Of a stretch of 64,000 bases of DNA, positions 41,984 to 50,485 are shown one piece after another (the stretch's first letter is position 1; each line of letters opens with the position of its first letter). The notes under the pieces were generated by a model. That model searched no databases, was not told the DNA's origin, and saw only the letters and a list, made by a program, of their open reading frames with translations. The translations under genes and the position numbers were made by a program. The stretch lies in contig NZ_JAJQQS010000025.1 in assembly GCF_021228125.1 (NCBI RefSeq), positions 32,294-96,293 on the forward strand. The letters run 5' to 3'. Source of the stretch: Streptomyces albireticuli. GTDB lineage: Bacteria; Actinomycetota; Actinomycetes; Streptomycetales; Streptomycetaceae.

Positions 41984-44146
41984 TCAGGTCAGGTACTTGT
42001 CAGCGTCCTCGGGGCGCAGCAGGCCGGCCCGGGACAGCAGCCGGATTGCGCGGGGCTGGTTGATGCTGAGTTCCGTCCGGGCGCGGCTGATGTTGACGAA
42101 GCCGTCGTCCTCGCGCGGCAGAGCCCGTACCGCGGGGAGCAGTTCGGCATCCGTACGGGCCGGCGTGGCTGTACCGGTACGCCCGGCGGTGATCGTCGCG
42201 GTGGTACGCGAGCGGGTGCTTGCCGTACTGGTACGGGCGGCGGGAGGACTGTCCACGGGAGCCGTACGGGCGGTGGCTGTACCGGTACGCGTCTTGCTCG
42301 CGAGAGTCGCTGTACCGGTACGGCTGGAACGCTCCGGCCCTGTACGCGCTGCCCCGTCCGGGGTTGCCTGTACGCGGCTTGTACGGTCTCCGTACGTGCT
42401 GGTCACGCCCGCATTGGGCGCCGCTGCGGCGGTGCCGTACGGGGTGCCGTGTACAGGCTCCGTACGAGCCGTACCGGGGGCTGTACCGGCGGGCGGTGTA
42501 CTGGCTGCCGTGCTGTACGAGTGCGTACCGGAGGGTCCCGTGCGGGGGCGCGGTGTACCAGCCGGGCCGTCTGTACGGGCGGCTGTACCGCTATGTCCGC
42601 CTGTCCCGGTCGCTGTGTCCGTACCACCGTGTGCGTCTGTACCGGCGTCGTGCATGAGCAAGTGGACGCGCCAGATGACGGCCACGAAGATCAGCACGAC
42701 GAAGGTGGTCAGCCACCACGGCGCGGACTCTCCCTCGGGCACGAGGTGCGCCTGCTCCGAGAGGTGGAAGACAACGTTCGCCGACGCCATCAGCGCGAGC
42801 GCGGCCCCGATGTCCTTCTTCGTGCGGAACGCGGTGACGCAGTAGACGTCGATCGACACCGGCAGCAGCGGAGCGACGTAGGGGTGGATACCGACCATGC
42901 GGGCCAGCTCGTACTCGCCGGAGGCGGCGAGCCCGACGCCGGCCGCCAGCGCGACCCACGGCGCCGTCTCCCACGCCTTCCGGCTGAGCTTGTGGTGCCA
43001 CCCACGCCAGCGGGAGCCAGCCTTCTTCGCCTCGCGGGCCTCCTCCAGCAGCCGGCGCGCGCGGGCCTCATCCGCCTGGGCCCGCCCGGTGATGCCGTGG
43101 GCCTTCTTCTCCGCCTCCGCGGTGATGCGCTCGGCCTCCTTCTGAGCGGCCTCCCGCAACTGCACCGCGACCGTCTTGGCTTCCTCCCGCAGCCGCTCGC
43201 GCTGCCTGCCGCAGGCCGCCCGGAGCCCGGCGAGTTCCTCCGCGAGGGCCTTGCGCCTGTCGGCGGCCTCCGCGTCGAACTTCTCGGTGAGCGCGCGCAG
43301 TTGCTCACGCAGCCCCGCACGCACCTGCTCCGCCTCGGCCTGCGCGGTGGCCACGTGCTGGTCGGCCTCGCGGCGCCGGCCGTCGGCGGCCTTCACCGCG
43401 TCCGCGTACAGCTGCTCCGCCTCCGCCCGCCGGGCGTCGTACTGGCCGGCGGCCGTCTCGGCGAGCTTGGCGAACCGCTCGCGCGCCTGCTCGACCTCCC
43501 GCTGCGCCGCGGCCACCAGTCCGTCGGCCTGCTCCTGGGCGCGGGCGAGGATCGCACCGGCCTCGATGCGGCGCCGGCCGACCAGGGCGCCGATCTCAGT
43601 GAGGTCGGCTTCGGCCAGGCGTCGCAGCTCGGCGACCGCGGCGGCCGTCGCCTCGCGGTCAGTGGCGGCCAGCTTGGTGAGGTCGGCGATCTGCGCGCGG
43701 GCCTCCTCCACCAGGGTCTCGGCACGGTCGCGGGCCTCCGCCAGGAGGCGCTCGGCCTCGCCGCGCGCCGTCTCCAGGTCCTGCTTCGCCGCCGCACGCC
43801 GGACGGTGGCCTCCTGGTCCGCGCTGACAGTGAGGTCCTCAGCGCGGGTTCGCGCCTCGGTGAGCAGCGTGGTGACCTGCTCGTGGGTAGCGGAGACCGT
43901 ACGAGCGGCGGCGGCTTCGGCTTCCGCCTGGAGCGCGGCGGCCGTCTCGCGGGCGGTGTCGATGAGGTCGGCGGCCCGGTCCCGGCCGTCAGCGACCAGG
44001 GCGTCGGCCGCCAGACTGATACCGGATGCCTTCTCCTGCGGTGTGGCCGGGGGGCGGCTCGGTGCGGGCGTCTTGGATGCGGTGGCCGACGGCTTCGACG
44101 GCGACTTCCTCTTGGCACGGGTACGGGTCGCGGTGCGCGCGGCCAT
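41984..44146 (-). CDS. Coiled-coil plus DUF2637-like membrane protein
   Basis: A 720-aa product from the ATG at 44146 (GAAAGGAC upstream). Residues about 45-400 are a long Ala/Glu/Arg coiled coil rich in RAEAEQL-type heptads. About 410-520 is a membrane domain of DUF2637 type (WVALAAGVGLAASGEYELAR, LLPVSIDVYCVTAFRTKKDI, LTTFVVLIFVAVIWRVHLLM). A Thr/Ala/Gly-rich linker and a C-terminal winged-helix-like tail (FVNISRARTELSINQPRAIR) follow. DUF2637 proteins occur in Streptomyces conjugative elements. The Thr-rich DNA carries many GTACGG repeats. Confidence 0.75.
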   Translation of the reverse strand: MAARTATRTRAKRKSPSKPSATASKTPAPSRPPATPQEKASGISLAADALVADGRDRAADLIDTARETAAALQAEAEAAAARTVSATHEQVTTLLTEARTRAEDLTVSADQEATVRRAAAKQDLETARGEAERLLAEARDRAETLVEEARAQIADLTKLAATDREATAAAVAELRRLAEADLTEIGALVGRRRIEAGAILARAQEQADGLVAAAQREVEQARERFAKLAETAAGQYDARRAEAEQLYADAVKAADGRRREADQHVATAQAEAEQVRAGLREQLRALTEKFDAEAADRRKALAEELAGLRAACGRQRERLREEAKTVAVQLREAAQKEAERITAEAEKKAHGITGRAQADEARARRLLEEAREAKKAGSRWRGWHHKLSRKAWETAPWVALAAGVGLAASGEYELARMVGIHPYVAPLLPVSIDVYCVTAFRTKKDIGAALALMASANVVFHLSEQAHLVPEGESAPWWLTTFVVLIFVAVIWRVHLLMHDAGTDAHGGTDTATGTGGHSGTAARTDGPAGTPRPRTGPSGTHSYSTAASTPPAGTAPGTARTEPVHGTPYGTAAAAPNAGVTSTYGDRTSRVQATPDGAARTGPERSSRTGTATLASKTRTGTATARTAPVDSPPAARTSTASTRSRTTATITAGRTGTATPARTDAELLPAVRALPREDDGFVNISRARTELSINQPRAIRLLSRAGLLRPEDADKYLT

Positions 44147-44216
44147 CACAGTCCTTTCGGTCACAACTGCGACCCGCGCCGGAGGATGCCGACGCGGGCC
44201 ACGGGGGAGGGGGAGG

Positions 44217-44597
44217 TCAGGTGCGCGGGCGGGGCAGCTCCTGCCCGCGGCACGCGGCGGTCTGCTGGACGAGCCAGGCGACGGCACCCGGGGCCATGGT
44301 GTCCGCGGCGGCGCCGGTGTGGAGGGGGGCCGTGTCGATGTCGCGCATCGCGTCGGCCGGCGGCAGCAGCCGCATGTACTCGCCCCGCGCGTTGCCACCG
44401 ACGGGCCTGCCGCTGGCCAGGCAGGTCAGCGAGTAGCGGTAGCCGCCGTCGAAGCGGAAGGCGTCATCGACACGGCAGACGAACGTGTGGGCGGGCAGGC
44501 CCGCCCAGAAACGGTTGGGGTCCCGGTAGACGACGTAGTCCCCGCGGTTGAACACGGCCGCCGTCACCGAGCCGGCCTGGGGGTGAAGTGCAGTCAT
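44217..44597 (-). CDS. Conserved plasmid hypothetical protein
   Basis: A 126-aa protein with an N-terminal SH3-like pattern: FNRGDYVVYRDPNRFWAGLP (residues about 16-35), HTFVCRVDDAFRFDGGYRYS and LTCLASGRPVGGNARGEYMR. The rest is less ordered. It is 70 bp upstream of the DUF2637-like gene on the same strand. Function unknown. Confidence 0.7.
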   Translation of the reverse strand: MTALHPQAGSVTAAVFNRGDYVVYRDPNRFWAGLPAHTFVCRVDDAFRFDGGYRYSLTCLASGRPVGGNARGEYMRLLPPADAMRDIDTAPLHTGAAADTMAPGAVAWLVQQTAACRGQELPRPRT

Positions 44598-44698
44598 GCG
44601 GTGCTCCTAGGGCTCACGGCCGGGCGTCCCGGCCCTCGCTACCGCCCGATCTGCCGAGGAAGCGGTCCGTGCAGACCGGGGGCGGCTGCGTACGAGCA

Positions 44699-44745
44699 GC
44701 CACGACCGCCCCCACCCGCTCGCAACGTGTGAGGGCGACCGTGAT
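44699..44745. repeat. Hairpin family member 1 (imperfect)
   Basis: GAGCAGCCACG then an imperfect stem and CGTGATCGCTCGTC. It shares its flanks with the perfect hairpins at 49185-49231 and 51891-51935, whose stem sequences differ. Confidence 0.5.
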
Positions 44746-44758
44746 CGCTCGTCAGTGG

Positions 44759-44830
44759 TCAGTTGCCGACGGCCGCACCCGAGCGGCGGCTCACCTTGGC
44801 CAGGTGGACGTACGGGCTGGGAATGGTCAC
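44759..44830 (-). CDS. 23-aa peptide with strong ribosome site
   Basis: GTG start at 44830 preceded by GAGGAGG at short spacing. The product begins MTIPSPYVHLAKVSRRSGAA and ends VGN. It follows a terminator at 44848-44882, so it would need its own promoter. No family known. Confidence 0.45.
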   Translation of the reverse strand: MTIPSPYVHLAKVSRRSGAAVGN

Positions 44831-44847
44831 GCGTCCTCCTCGAACGC

Positions 44848-44882
44848 AAAAAACAGCGCCGCCGGGCGGTTGTCCGGCGGCG
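44848..44882 (-). terminator. Intrinsic terminator
   Basis: CGCCGCCGG (44858-44866) pairs with CCGGCGGCG (44874-44882); on the minus strand a run of six T follows. It ends transcription from the 25-codon gene. Confidence 0.75.
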
Positions 44883-44926
44883 CGGTGCGGATCGTCGTAT
44901 CCGGGCAGGCCCGCCCCGGAAGCAGC

Positions 44927-45004
44927 TCAGAGTGCGGCCCGGTAGATGACCACGGCCACGATCGCGAAGTTGGCGAAGATCGAGAAGGCGTAGAGAAGAC
45001 GCAC
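44927..45004 (-). CDS. 25-aa single-span membrane peptide
   Basis: GTG at 45004 preceded by AAAGGAGG at 7-nt spacing. The 25-aa product is almost entirely one membrane helix (core FSIFANFAIVAVVIYRAAL) with an Arg near the N-terminus. A terminator follows. Likely a real membrane microprotein of the transfer block. Confidence 0.55.
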   Translation of the reverse strand: MRLLYAFSIFANFAIVAVVIYRAAL

Positions 45005-45085
45005 AACAGGTCCTCCTTTCCAGACGAAGGCGGGGGGCGGGGGCGGTCGGTGGCGCCGGGGGAGGGCGCGGAGCCACGGTGCGGG

Positions 45086-45673
45086 TCAGTCCGTCTTCCC
45101 CGTGACCTCGGCGGCACCGGGCCCGTAGGTGCGGGCGAACCGGGCTCCCGCGGTCAGCAGGGCGGTGATGTCCGCGTGGGTGCGGGTGAGCCGCTCCGAC
45201 CACGGCGTGGCGCGGGCGGTGTCCGATCCGGTGTGGGCCCGGATCAGCAGGTCCAGGACGTCGGAGGCGATGGCGGCGGTGCCCGGGTCGCCGTGCCCGC
45301 CGCCCTCGGCGACGTGGCGCAGGGCGGTGGACAGGGTGCGCTGCGGGTCGTTGCCGACGTCCTCGCGGACCCAGCGCAGCAGGGACTTGAGCATGGCCTT
45401 CACGGTCATGGAGTCGTCATCGGCCAGGTCCGCACTGGTCGTCCAGTCCTTGCCGCAGTCGTAGATGCGGACCCAGCCGTCCTTGTCGAGCAGGGCGGCG
45501 GTGGCCTCCAGGTGGCGGGCGACGCTCTCGCCGGAGGATTCCTCTCCGGACGGGCCGGTCCACACCGGCCGGTAGCTGTCGGCGGCAAGGCCGGCCGCCG
45601 TGCGCAGCGTCTCGTCGGTGAATACCACCGCCGCGGTGGGGGGTTCGGTGGCGGTGTTCGTCGTCATGGGCAT
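45086..45673 (-). CDS. DUF6197-like plasmid protein
   Basis: A 195-aa protein of a type frequent on Streptomyces plasmids and resembling DUF6197: ETLRTAAGLAADSYRPVWTG, VARHLEATAALLDKDGWVRI, then MTVKAMLKSLLRWVREDVGN and HADITALLTAGARFARTYGP. Several copies of this family are often found per element. Function unknown. The upstream side has been interrupted by an IS110 element. Confidence 0.65.
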   Translation of the reverse strand: MPMTTNTATEPPTAAVVFTDETLRTAAGLAADSYRPVWTGPSGEESSGESVARHLEATAALLDKDGWVRIYDCGKDWTTSADLADDDSMTVKAMLKSLLRWVREDVGNDPQRTLSTALRHVAEGGGHGDPGTAAIASDVLDLLIRAHTGSDTARATPWSERLTRTHADITALLTAGARFARTYGPGAAEVTGKTD

Positions 45674-45794
45674 GCGGGGGCCTCGTTTCGGTTCATCGGG
45701 TCCGGACTGTCCGGCTCCCCGTCACCGCCCGTACCGGCCCGCCGGCGTTCGGCGGTCGGTGCGGGCGGATCAGACACCTCGCGACGCTAAGGCG

Positions 45795-47045
45795 TCAAGC
45801 CGCGGCGGCGAGCCCGGTGGGGAAGGCGAGCTGTTCATCGAACAGCTCGCCGTTCTTGAGGCAGTGGTAGAGCTGGCCGATCATTCGGTTGAAGAGGTTC
45901 CTCTGGGCGGAGGCGTGCCAGTCGCCGTGGTCGTCGCGGCGGCGCCGGTGGTGAGCCATGGCGCCGGGTGAGGCTCGCAGTGAGGCGAAGGCCCAGAGGT
46001 AGCCGGTGTGGTTGAGGCGGTCGTTCTTCACCCACCGCCGGGTGATGCTCGACTTCTTCCCGGATGCCCGTGTGATGGGCGAGGCACCCGCGTATGCCTT
46101 CAGGCCGCGGGCGTCGGCAAACCGGGCCCGGTCGTCCCCGATCTCGGCGAGCACCCGGGCGCCGAGCTGGACGCCGAGTCCGGGAAAGCTGCAGATGATG
46201 TCAGCGTCCGGGTGCTGAGGGAAAGCTTCCTCCACCGCCTCAGCGAGGTCGTCAGCGGCGGTGCAGGCGGCCGTGAGCTGGATAAGGAGGGCGAGCATCT
46301 GCTTGCCGAGCGCGTCCTCGACCAGAGGCGGCTGGTGAGCCCAGTCGGCGCGGAAGACCTCTCGGAGCCGCTCAGCCTCGGCCTCGATCCCGCGCTGACG
46401 CCCTGCGCGCTTGAGCGCGGCAGCGATCCGGGTGCGCGTCAGCCGGGCCGCCCGGGCAGGTGTCGGGGCGGCCTTGAGGAGTTCGCGGGCTTCGGGGCGG
46501 CACAGGCCGTTCCGCCAGGGTTCGAACGCGGCCAGGGCGGACGGGTAGTACTCGCGAAGAAGCGAACGGAGCTGGTTGGCAGTCTGCTGCCGGTTCCAGA
46601 CCACATCCTGCTGGGCCCGGGCCAGGACCGCGATGGCGCGGGCTAGGTCGCTGTCGCTGGGCAGGGGCCGGTGGGCGTGCATGTCGGTGCGGAGGATGTT
46701 CGCCAGGACGAGGGCGTCGCCGGGGTCGGACTTCTTGCGGCTAACGCTGTGGCGGTCGCGGTAGCGGGCGGCCGCCATGGGGTTGATCGCGAAGGCCTGC
46801 CGCTTGCCCGTCCGCAGGACGGCGACGAGCAGGCCGCGGGAGGTCTCGATCGCGACCGGGATCGGGGTCTCCTTAGTGTCGCCGTACTCGGCGAGCAGGT
46901 CCAGCAGGATGCGGTAGCCGGCCGCGTCGTCGGTGATGTGACGCTTGGCCAGCAGCTGCCCGCTGTCGTCGACCAGGGCGACGTCGTGCGACCGTTCCGC
47001 CCAGTCGATTCCGCAGTAGATCAAGTGTGCTCCTCCCCTGAGCAT
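45795..47045 (-). mobile_element. IS110-family transposase
   Basis: A 416-aa transposase. The N-terminal RuvC-like DEDD domain starts IYCGIDWAERSHDVALVDDS (Asp14), with RDRHSVSRKKSDPGDALVLA. The C-terminal Tnp2-like part has SFPGLGVQLGARVLAEIGDD and LKAYAGASPITRASGKKSS, including the conserved Ser. It is full length. IS110 elements lack normal terminal inverted repeats, so the ends are not visible. The ATG at 47045 is used. Confidence 0.92.
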
Positions 47046-47480
47046 GAGCGTTCGCGCTGGTCACGAGCGCATGCGGGCCACGCGTCGACCTAATTCCAGG
47101 CCTCGGCACCAGGGCCGGGCCGCCACCTCGCTAGTCGTTCGTGGCACCAGCGCGCCACGCGGGCCCCGGTCTAAGCGGGAGCTCGGAAGGGGCTCGGGCG
47201 AATCGAGAGGTCACCGCGCGGCGGGCTCGCACCACGAAGATCAACGAGTGGTACAGACACAGGTGGTGGCGGCCGCGAAGACGCCGAACGCCGCCGGTCT
47301 GATCCGAGGCATCGAGTGCCCGGCAGCCATTAGGCATCCGCCCGGCGCCCACGCGACCGCCACCACCACGAGTGCCGGGGCCGCCCACGCGGTCTATAGG
47401 TAGGCCTCACAGGCCCGGCTCATCACAGGTGTCACGGCCCCGGCACTCGAACAACCCGGTGACGTCCTCTCGGCCGTCAC
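47046..47480 (-). other. Non-coding region upstream of the IS110 transposase
   Basis: About 435 bp without a gene, on the 5' side of the transposase. In IS110 elements this end encodes the bridge RNA that pairs with donor and target DNA. Possible hairpins exist (GTGTCACGGCC with GGCCGTCAC near 47430-47480), but no defined RNA was delimited. Confidence 0.4.
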
Positions 47481-47510
47481 CGTGATCGCTAAAAACGAAT
47501 TAGGCAGCCG

Positions 47511-47849
47511 TCAGGCCAGCCTTCCGCCGCGGGGCGCGGCGGTCCGGGTGCCGGGCAGGGCCAGGTCGACGACGACGCGTCCGCCCTCGGCGTGCCGTCC
47601 GACGACGACCAGGTCCTCCCGGACGGCGCGAGCGATGCCGGGGTCCGCGGCTTCGACCAGGTGCTCGTAGGACTCGTAGTCCGCCGGGCCCCACGTCGTG
47701 CAGTCGCCGTGCGTGGCACGGAACCGGTCGGCGGCCTGCCGGTCCTGGCCGGCCGGGGCCATGGAGGACTCCGCCGGCCTGGCGGGCACCTGCCAGCGGG
47801 GGAGGCCGGCGGCGTCCAGGGGGTGCCGCAGGGTGATGGTGCGAAGCAC
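47511..47849 (-). CDS. Small conserved plasmid protein
   Basis: A 112-aa product from the GTG at 47849 with AGGAGG at 5-nt spacing. Sequence features: VLRTITLRHPLDAAGLPRWQ, THGDCTTWGPADYESYEHLV and EDLVVVGRHAEGGRVVVDLA. No known family. It is last in the minus-strand chain that starts with the WhiB-like gene, 135 bp after the preceding gene. Confidence 0.65.
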   Translation of the reverse strand: MLRTITLRHPLDAAGLPRWQVPARPAESSMAPAGQDRQAADRFRATHGDCTTWGPADYESYEHLVEAADPGIARAVREDLVVVGRHAEGGRVVVDLALPGTRTAAPRGGRLA

Positions 47850-47985
47850 GAGTTCCTCCTGTATCGGACGAGGGAGAGCGTCCGGCCCCGGGTCTTTCCG
47901 GGGCCGGGTCGTGCGAAAAGGGAGCCGGCCGCCTGGACCGCGGGCAGCCGGGCCTGGAGAGTTCCGGGAGAGCGGGCGCCCTGTG

Positions 47986-48171
47986 TCAGCGCCGGTTCTG
48001 CCGGGCCCGGCGCTGGACGTACGCGTCCTGGAGCCGGGCGAACCGCTCGTGCAGCGGCTTGCCGACCTGGCAGGGCTCGTATGCCTGGCACGCCGCACAG
48101 CCGTCGACGTGCTCCGTGGAGGTCTGGAACGCGCGCATGTACCTGAGGAACAGGTCGTCAGCCACAGCCAC
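47986..48171 (-). CDS. 61-aa Cys-containing protein
   Basis: A 61-aa protein from the GTG at 48171 (GGAGG upstream). It has HVDGCAACQAYEPCQVGKPL with a CxxC and a third Cys, then LHERFARLQDAYVQRRARQN. Probably a small metal-binding protein. It overlaps the previous small gene by 14 bp. Confidence 0.65.
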   Translation of the reverse strand: MAVADDLFLRYMRAFQTSTEHVDGCAACQAYEPCQVGKPLHERFARLQDAYVQRRARQNRR

Positions 48172-48250
48172 GGGCCCTCCGGTCAGCCTCGGACCTCGCG
48201 TTGGCGCGCCGGACCTCGTCCTCCAGCCGCTCGTGCTCCGCCTCGGTCAT
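48158..48250 (-). CDS. 30-aa charged helical peptide
   Basis: ATG at 48250, starting MTEAEHERLEDEVRRANARS and ending EADRRARGCG. It is a highly charged helix in a chain of overlapping small genes. The start of the next gene lies within it. Confidence 0.5.
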   Translation of the reverse strand: MTEAEHERLEDEVRRANARSEADRRARGCG

Positions 48251-48255
48251 GGCCC

Positions 48256-48408
48256 TCACCGCGCCTGTCCGGTGCCGCGACAGACAGTGCAGGACTTCCA
48301 GGTCTGCCGCAGTACACCGTCGCCGCTGGTGTCGACGGTCTGACCGCCAGCCCCGCCGCAGTCGTGGCACGCCCGGGCAACCTCGACGGCTTTCGACCCG
48401 CCCGCCAT
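48256..48408 (-). CDS. 50-aa DnaJ-type zinc-finger protein
   Basis: ATG at 48408 after GGGGAGGTGG, overlapping the previous stop (TGATG). The product has CHDCGGAG (about residues 14-21) and CTVCRGTG (about 40-47), the paired CxxCxGxG motifs of DnaJ zinc fingers. Small free-standing DnaJ-finger proteins are common on Streptomyces plasmids. Confidence 0.7.
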   Translation of the reverse strand: MAGGSKAVEVARACHDCGGAGGQTVDTSGDGVLRQTWKSCTVCRGTGQAR

Positions 48409-48527
48409 CAGCGCCCACCTCCCCGGCCGGTGCGACGGTCGTCGGCCTCACGGGCCCGCCGCAGGAACTCCTCCATCTGCCGCGCCTCCCGCTCCTGCGC
48501 CGTCGCCCGCTCGCCGCCCGCGCTCAC
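48408..48527 (-). CDS. 39-aa charged peptide
   Basis: GTG at 48527 overlapping the WhiB-like gene stop (GTGA). The product runs VSAGGERATAQEREARQMEE then FLRRAREADDRRTGRGGGR. Its stop overlaps the start of the DnaJ-finger gene. No family; supported by overlaps on both sides. Confidence 0.5.
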   Translation of the reverse strand: MSAGGERATAQEREARQMEEFLRRAREADDRRTGRGGGR

Positions 48528-49090
48528 GCAGCCTCACCCCAGCCGGCACGCGCCCGCCGCTGACGACGGATCGCCCGGAGCTCGGCAGCGGCTTCGGTGG
48601 CACGGGCGTTACTTTCCTTGCGGGCCTTCTCCAGGGCGGCGCCGGCCTGGATGACCACGCTCGCCTCCTTCAGCTGTCGCAGCGCGGCCCGCATGTACAC
48701 CTCCCACTCGACGGTGGCCCGCTGGTCCTCGGCCACCGCCGCCGCCAGCCGCTCCGCCTCCCGGGCCCGCTCCTCGACCAGCTGTTGGCCGGTCAGGCCA
48801 CCGCGCACCATGTCGTCCTGCCACGACCGGCCCTCACCCTGCCTCAGCGCGAGCTCCCGGCACTCCGCCATCACCGGGCACATCTCCCGGCAGAAGTCGC
48901 CCAGAAGCCGGGCGCGGAAGGACCAGTCGGCCTCGGGCTCGCTCTCCTCGCGGAACCACTCCTCCCGCAGGGGAGCGTTGCGCAGGTCGGCGCAGGCGGC
49001 GCCCGCGTCGACCGCGGCCTGGAGGGCCGGGGCCCGCAGGCTCTGCACCTGCTCGTGCACCCGGTCGGGTGCCACTGTCATCATGTTCAC
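48524..49090 (-). CDS. WhiB-like iron-sulfur regulator
   Basis: A 188-aa product from the GTG at 49090 (GAGAGGAAG upstream); an ATG lies two codons later. The WhiB domain has four cysteines, C33, C67, C71 and C77 (FCREMCPVMAEC), then VRGGLTGQQL, the counterpart of the usual GVWGGLT turn. Standard WhiB proteins have C-x2-C; here it is C-x3-C. The C-terminal 90 residues form a long helix (LKEASVVIQAGAALEKARKE), unusual for the family. First gene of a chain of small genes. Probably a redox or NO-responsive transcription factor of the element. Confidence 0.82.
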   Translation of the reverse strand: MNMMTVAPDRVHEQVQSLRAPALQAAVDAGAACADLRNAPLREEWFREESEPEADWSFRARLLGDFCREMCPVMAECRELALRQGEGRSWQDDMVRGGLTGQQLVEERAREAERLAAAVAEDQRATVEWEVYMRAALRQLKEASVVIQAGAALEKARKESNARATEAAAELRAIRRQRRARAGWGEAA

Positions 49091-49184
49091 GGTCGCGTCT
49101 TCCTCTCGATAGGGGCGACTGCAGACGGCCCCCGGGTCGCACCCCGGGGGCCGTCGTTTCTTGCTCGGCCGCTGGTACAAGCAG

Positions 49185-49231
49185 CCACGGCCCTGGCCAC
49201 CCCGCTCAATACGGGGTGGCCAGGGCCGTGG
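49185..49231. terminator. Perfect 20-bp-stem hairpin (family member 2)
   Basis: Stem 49185-49204 with 49212-49231 (left arm CCACGGCCCTGGCCACCCCG), loop 7 nt. Preceded by AGCAG and followed by TCGTTCGT, flanks shared with hairpins at 44699 and 51891. Confidence 0.7.
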
Positions 49232-49254
49232 TCGTTCGTGGGGGGGGGCGAGCG

Positions 49255-49297
49255 CCGTCGGGCCTCAGTGGGGCACTGCCCCACTGAGGCCCGACGG
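49255..49297. repeat. 43-bp perfect palindrome
   Basis: Arms of 21 bp (49255-49275 and 49277-49297) around a single C at 49276. It lies between the WhiB-like gene and the graspetide methyltransferase and may form a cruciform or a long terminator hairpin. Confidence 0.75.
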
Positions 49298-49339
49298 ACG
49301 TAATGCACAGGATGTGCCGTACCAGCGGGCCGTACGAGG

Positions 49340-50485
49340 TCAGGCGCTGAGCATCCAGCGGGCGGTGGCTGGCTCAGCTCGATACAGGGTGTGCAGCCCC
49401 TCGGCGGTGACCGTCAGGGTGTAGGCGCCGGGCTGGGGGCGCCCCGCGACGGCCCACTGCTCCATGAGCGCCAGCCGCTCGCCGAAAAGGTCACGGGGCC
49501 CGCCGTGCTCGACCGTCACGTCCGTTCCGAGCGCCGGGGTGATGCGCGCCCACGACCCGGTGGCCGGGTGCACGAGACCGTGAACCAACTCGCCGTCTTC
49601 GGGGTCACCCAGGGTCATGGACAGCACGTCGTGGTGGAGCATCCAGATTTCCATCGCGGTCGCCTGCACGAGCTCGCCGAGGAACGTGCTCGCCTCGTCG
49701 GCGGGCACGGGCAACCGCACGGTGGTGCTCGCGCCGCTGCCGCCCATGACCAGGCCGGCGAACTGCCCGGCGCGCGCGGCGACGTGGTCGGGCGCGGGAC
49801 GGGCGCGCATGAACGCCGCCTCTTCGGGGAGGAAAGCGCCCTCGGCGCCGCCGTCCTCGCGGACCGTGAGACGGACGACGCCGTTGCCCACGTTCGTCAC
49901 GATGATGCCGCCGGGCTTCACCTGCGCAAGCCACGCGGTGGGGATGCGGTCCACACCGCAGGTGGCGAGGATGCCGTCGTACGGGGCAGCGTCCGCGTGG
50001 CCCTTGGTGCCGTCGCCGGTGACCATCAGCGGCGTGTACCCGGCCGCCCTCAGCCGGTCACGAGCCTGCGCCGTCAGCTCGGGGTCGATGTCTACGCTCA
50101 CGACGTGCTCCGCCCCGAGCCGGTGACACAGCAGCGCGGTGTTGTAGCCGGTGCCCGTGCCGATCTCCAGCACGCGGGCGGCGTCGGGGACGGTGAACGC
50201 CTCCAGCATCCGGGCCATGAGCGAGGGCTGGCTGGACGAGCTAACCGGGGTGCCGGCCGCGTCCCAGCAGGTGACGAGGGTGGTGTCCGTGTAGACGGCT
50301 TCGTCGTATCCCTCGCCCCCGGGTTCGAAGACGCGCTTGTCGCCATTTACGGTGCGCAGGGTGAAGACGGGCACGAAGGTCTCGCGGGGCACCGTGGCGA
50401 ACGCGTCCGCCCAGCAGGACCCGGCGGCGAGTGCGCCCTGCGCCAGAAGGGTGTCGGTCATGCGGTAGCGGGCTGCGGCAGTCAT
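49340..50485 (-). CDS. PCMT-like methyltransferase of a graspetide cassette
   Basis: A 381-aa protein related to protein-L-isoaspartate methyltransferase: ARVLEIGTGTGYNTALLCHR (about residues 99-118), VVSVDIDPELTAQARDRLRA and YDGILATCGVDRIPTAWLAQ. In graspetide clusters such as fuscimiditide, this enzyme methylates an Asp of the cross-linked peptide, which then closes to an aspartimide. It overlaps the ATP-grasp gene stop by 4 bp, so it follows precursor and ligase in one operon. The C-terminal 120 residues are typical of this extended subgroup. Confidence 0.88.
   Translation of the reverse strand: MTAAARYRMTDTLLAQGALAAGSCWADAFATVPRETFVPVFTLRTVNGDKRVFEPGGEGYDEAVYTDTTLVTCWDAAGTPVSSSSQPSLMARMLEAFTVPDAARVLEIGTGTGYNTALLCHRLGAEHVVSVDIDPELTAQARDRLRAAGYTPLMVTGDGTKGHADAAPYDGILATCGVDRIPTAWLAQVKPGGIIVTNVGNGVVRLTVREDGGAEGAFLPEEAAFMRARPAPDHVAARAGQFAGLVMGGSGASTTVRLPVPADEASTFLGELVQATAMEIWMLHHDVLSMTLGDPEDGELVHGLVHPATGSWARITPALGTDVTVEHGGPRDLFGERLALMEQWAVAGRPQPGAYTLTVTAEGLHTLYRAEPATARWMLSA

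Noticed and set aside
41855..44551. An 898-codon plus-strand frame
   Set aside because: Antisense of the DUF2637-like coiled-coil gene; low-complexity shadow.
49087..49310. Hairpins as parts of a small protein gene on either strand
   Set aside because: The open frames there translate inverted repeats only and have no ribosome sites.
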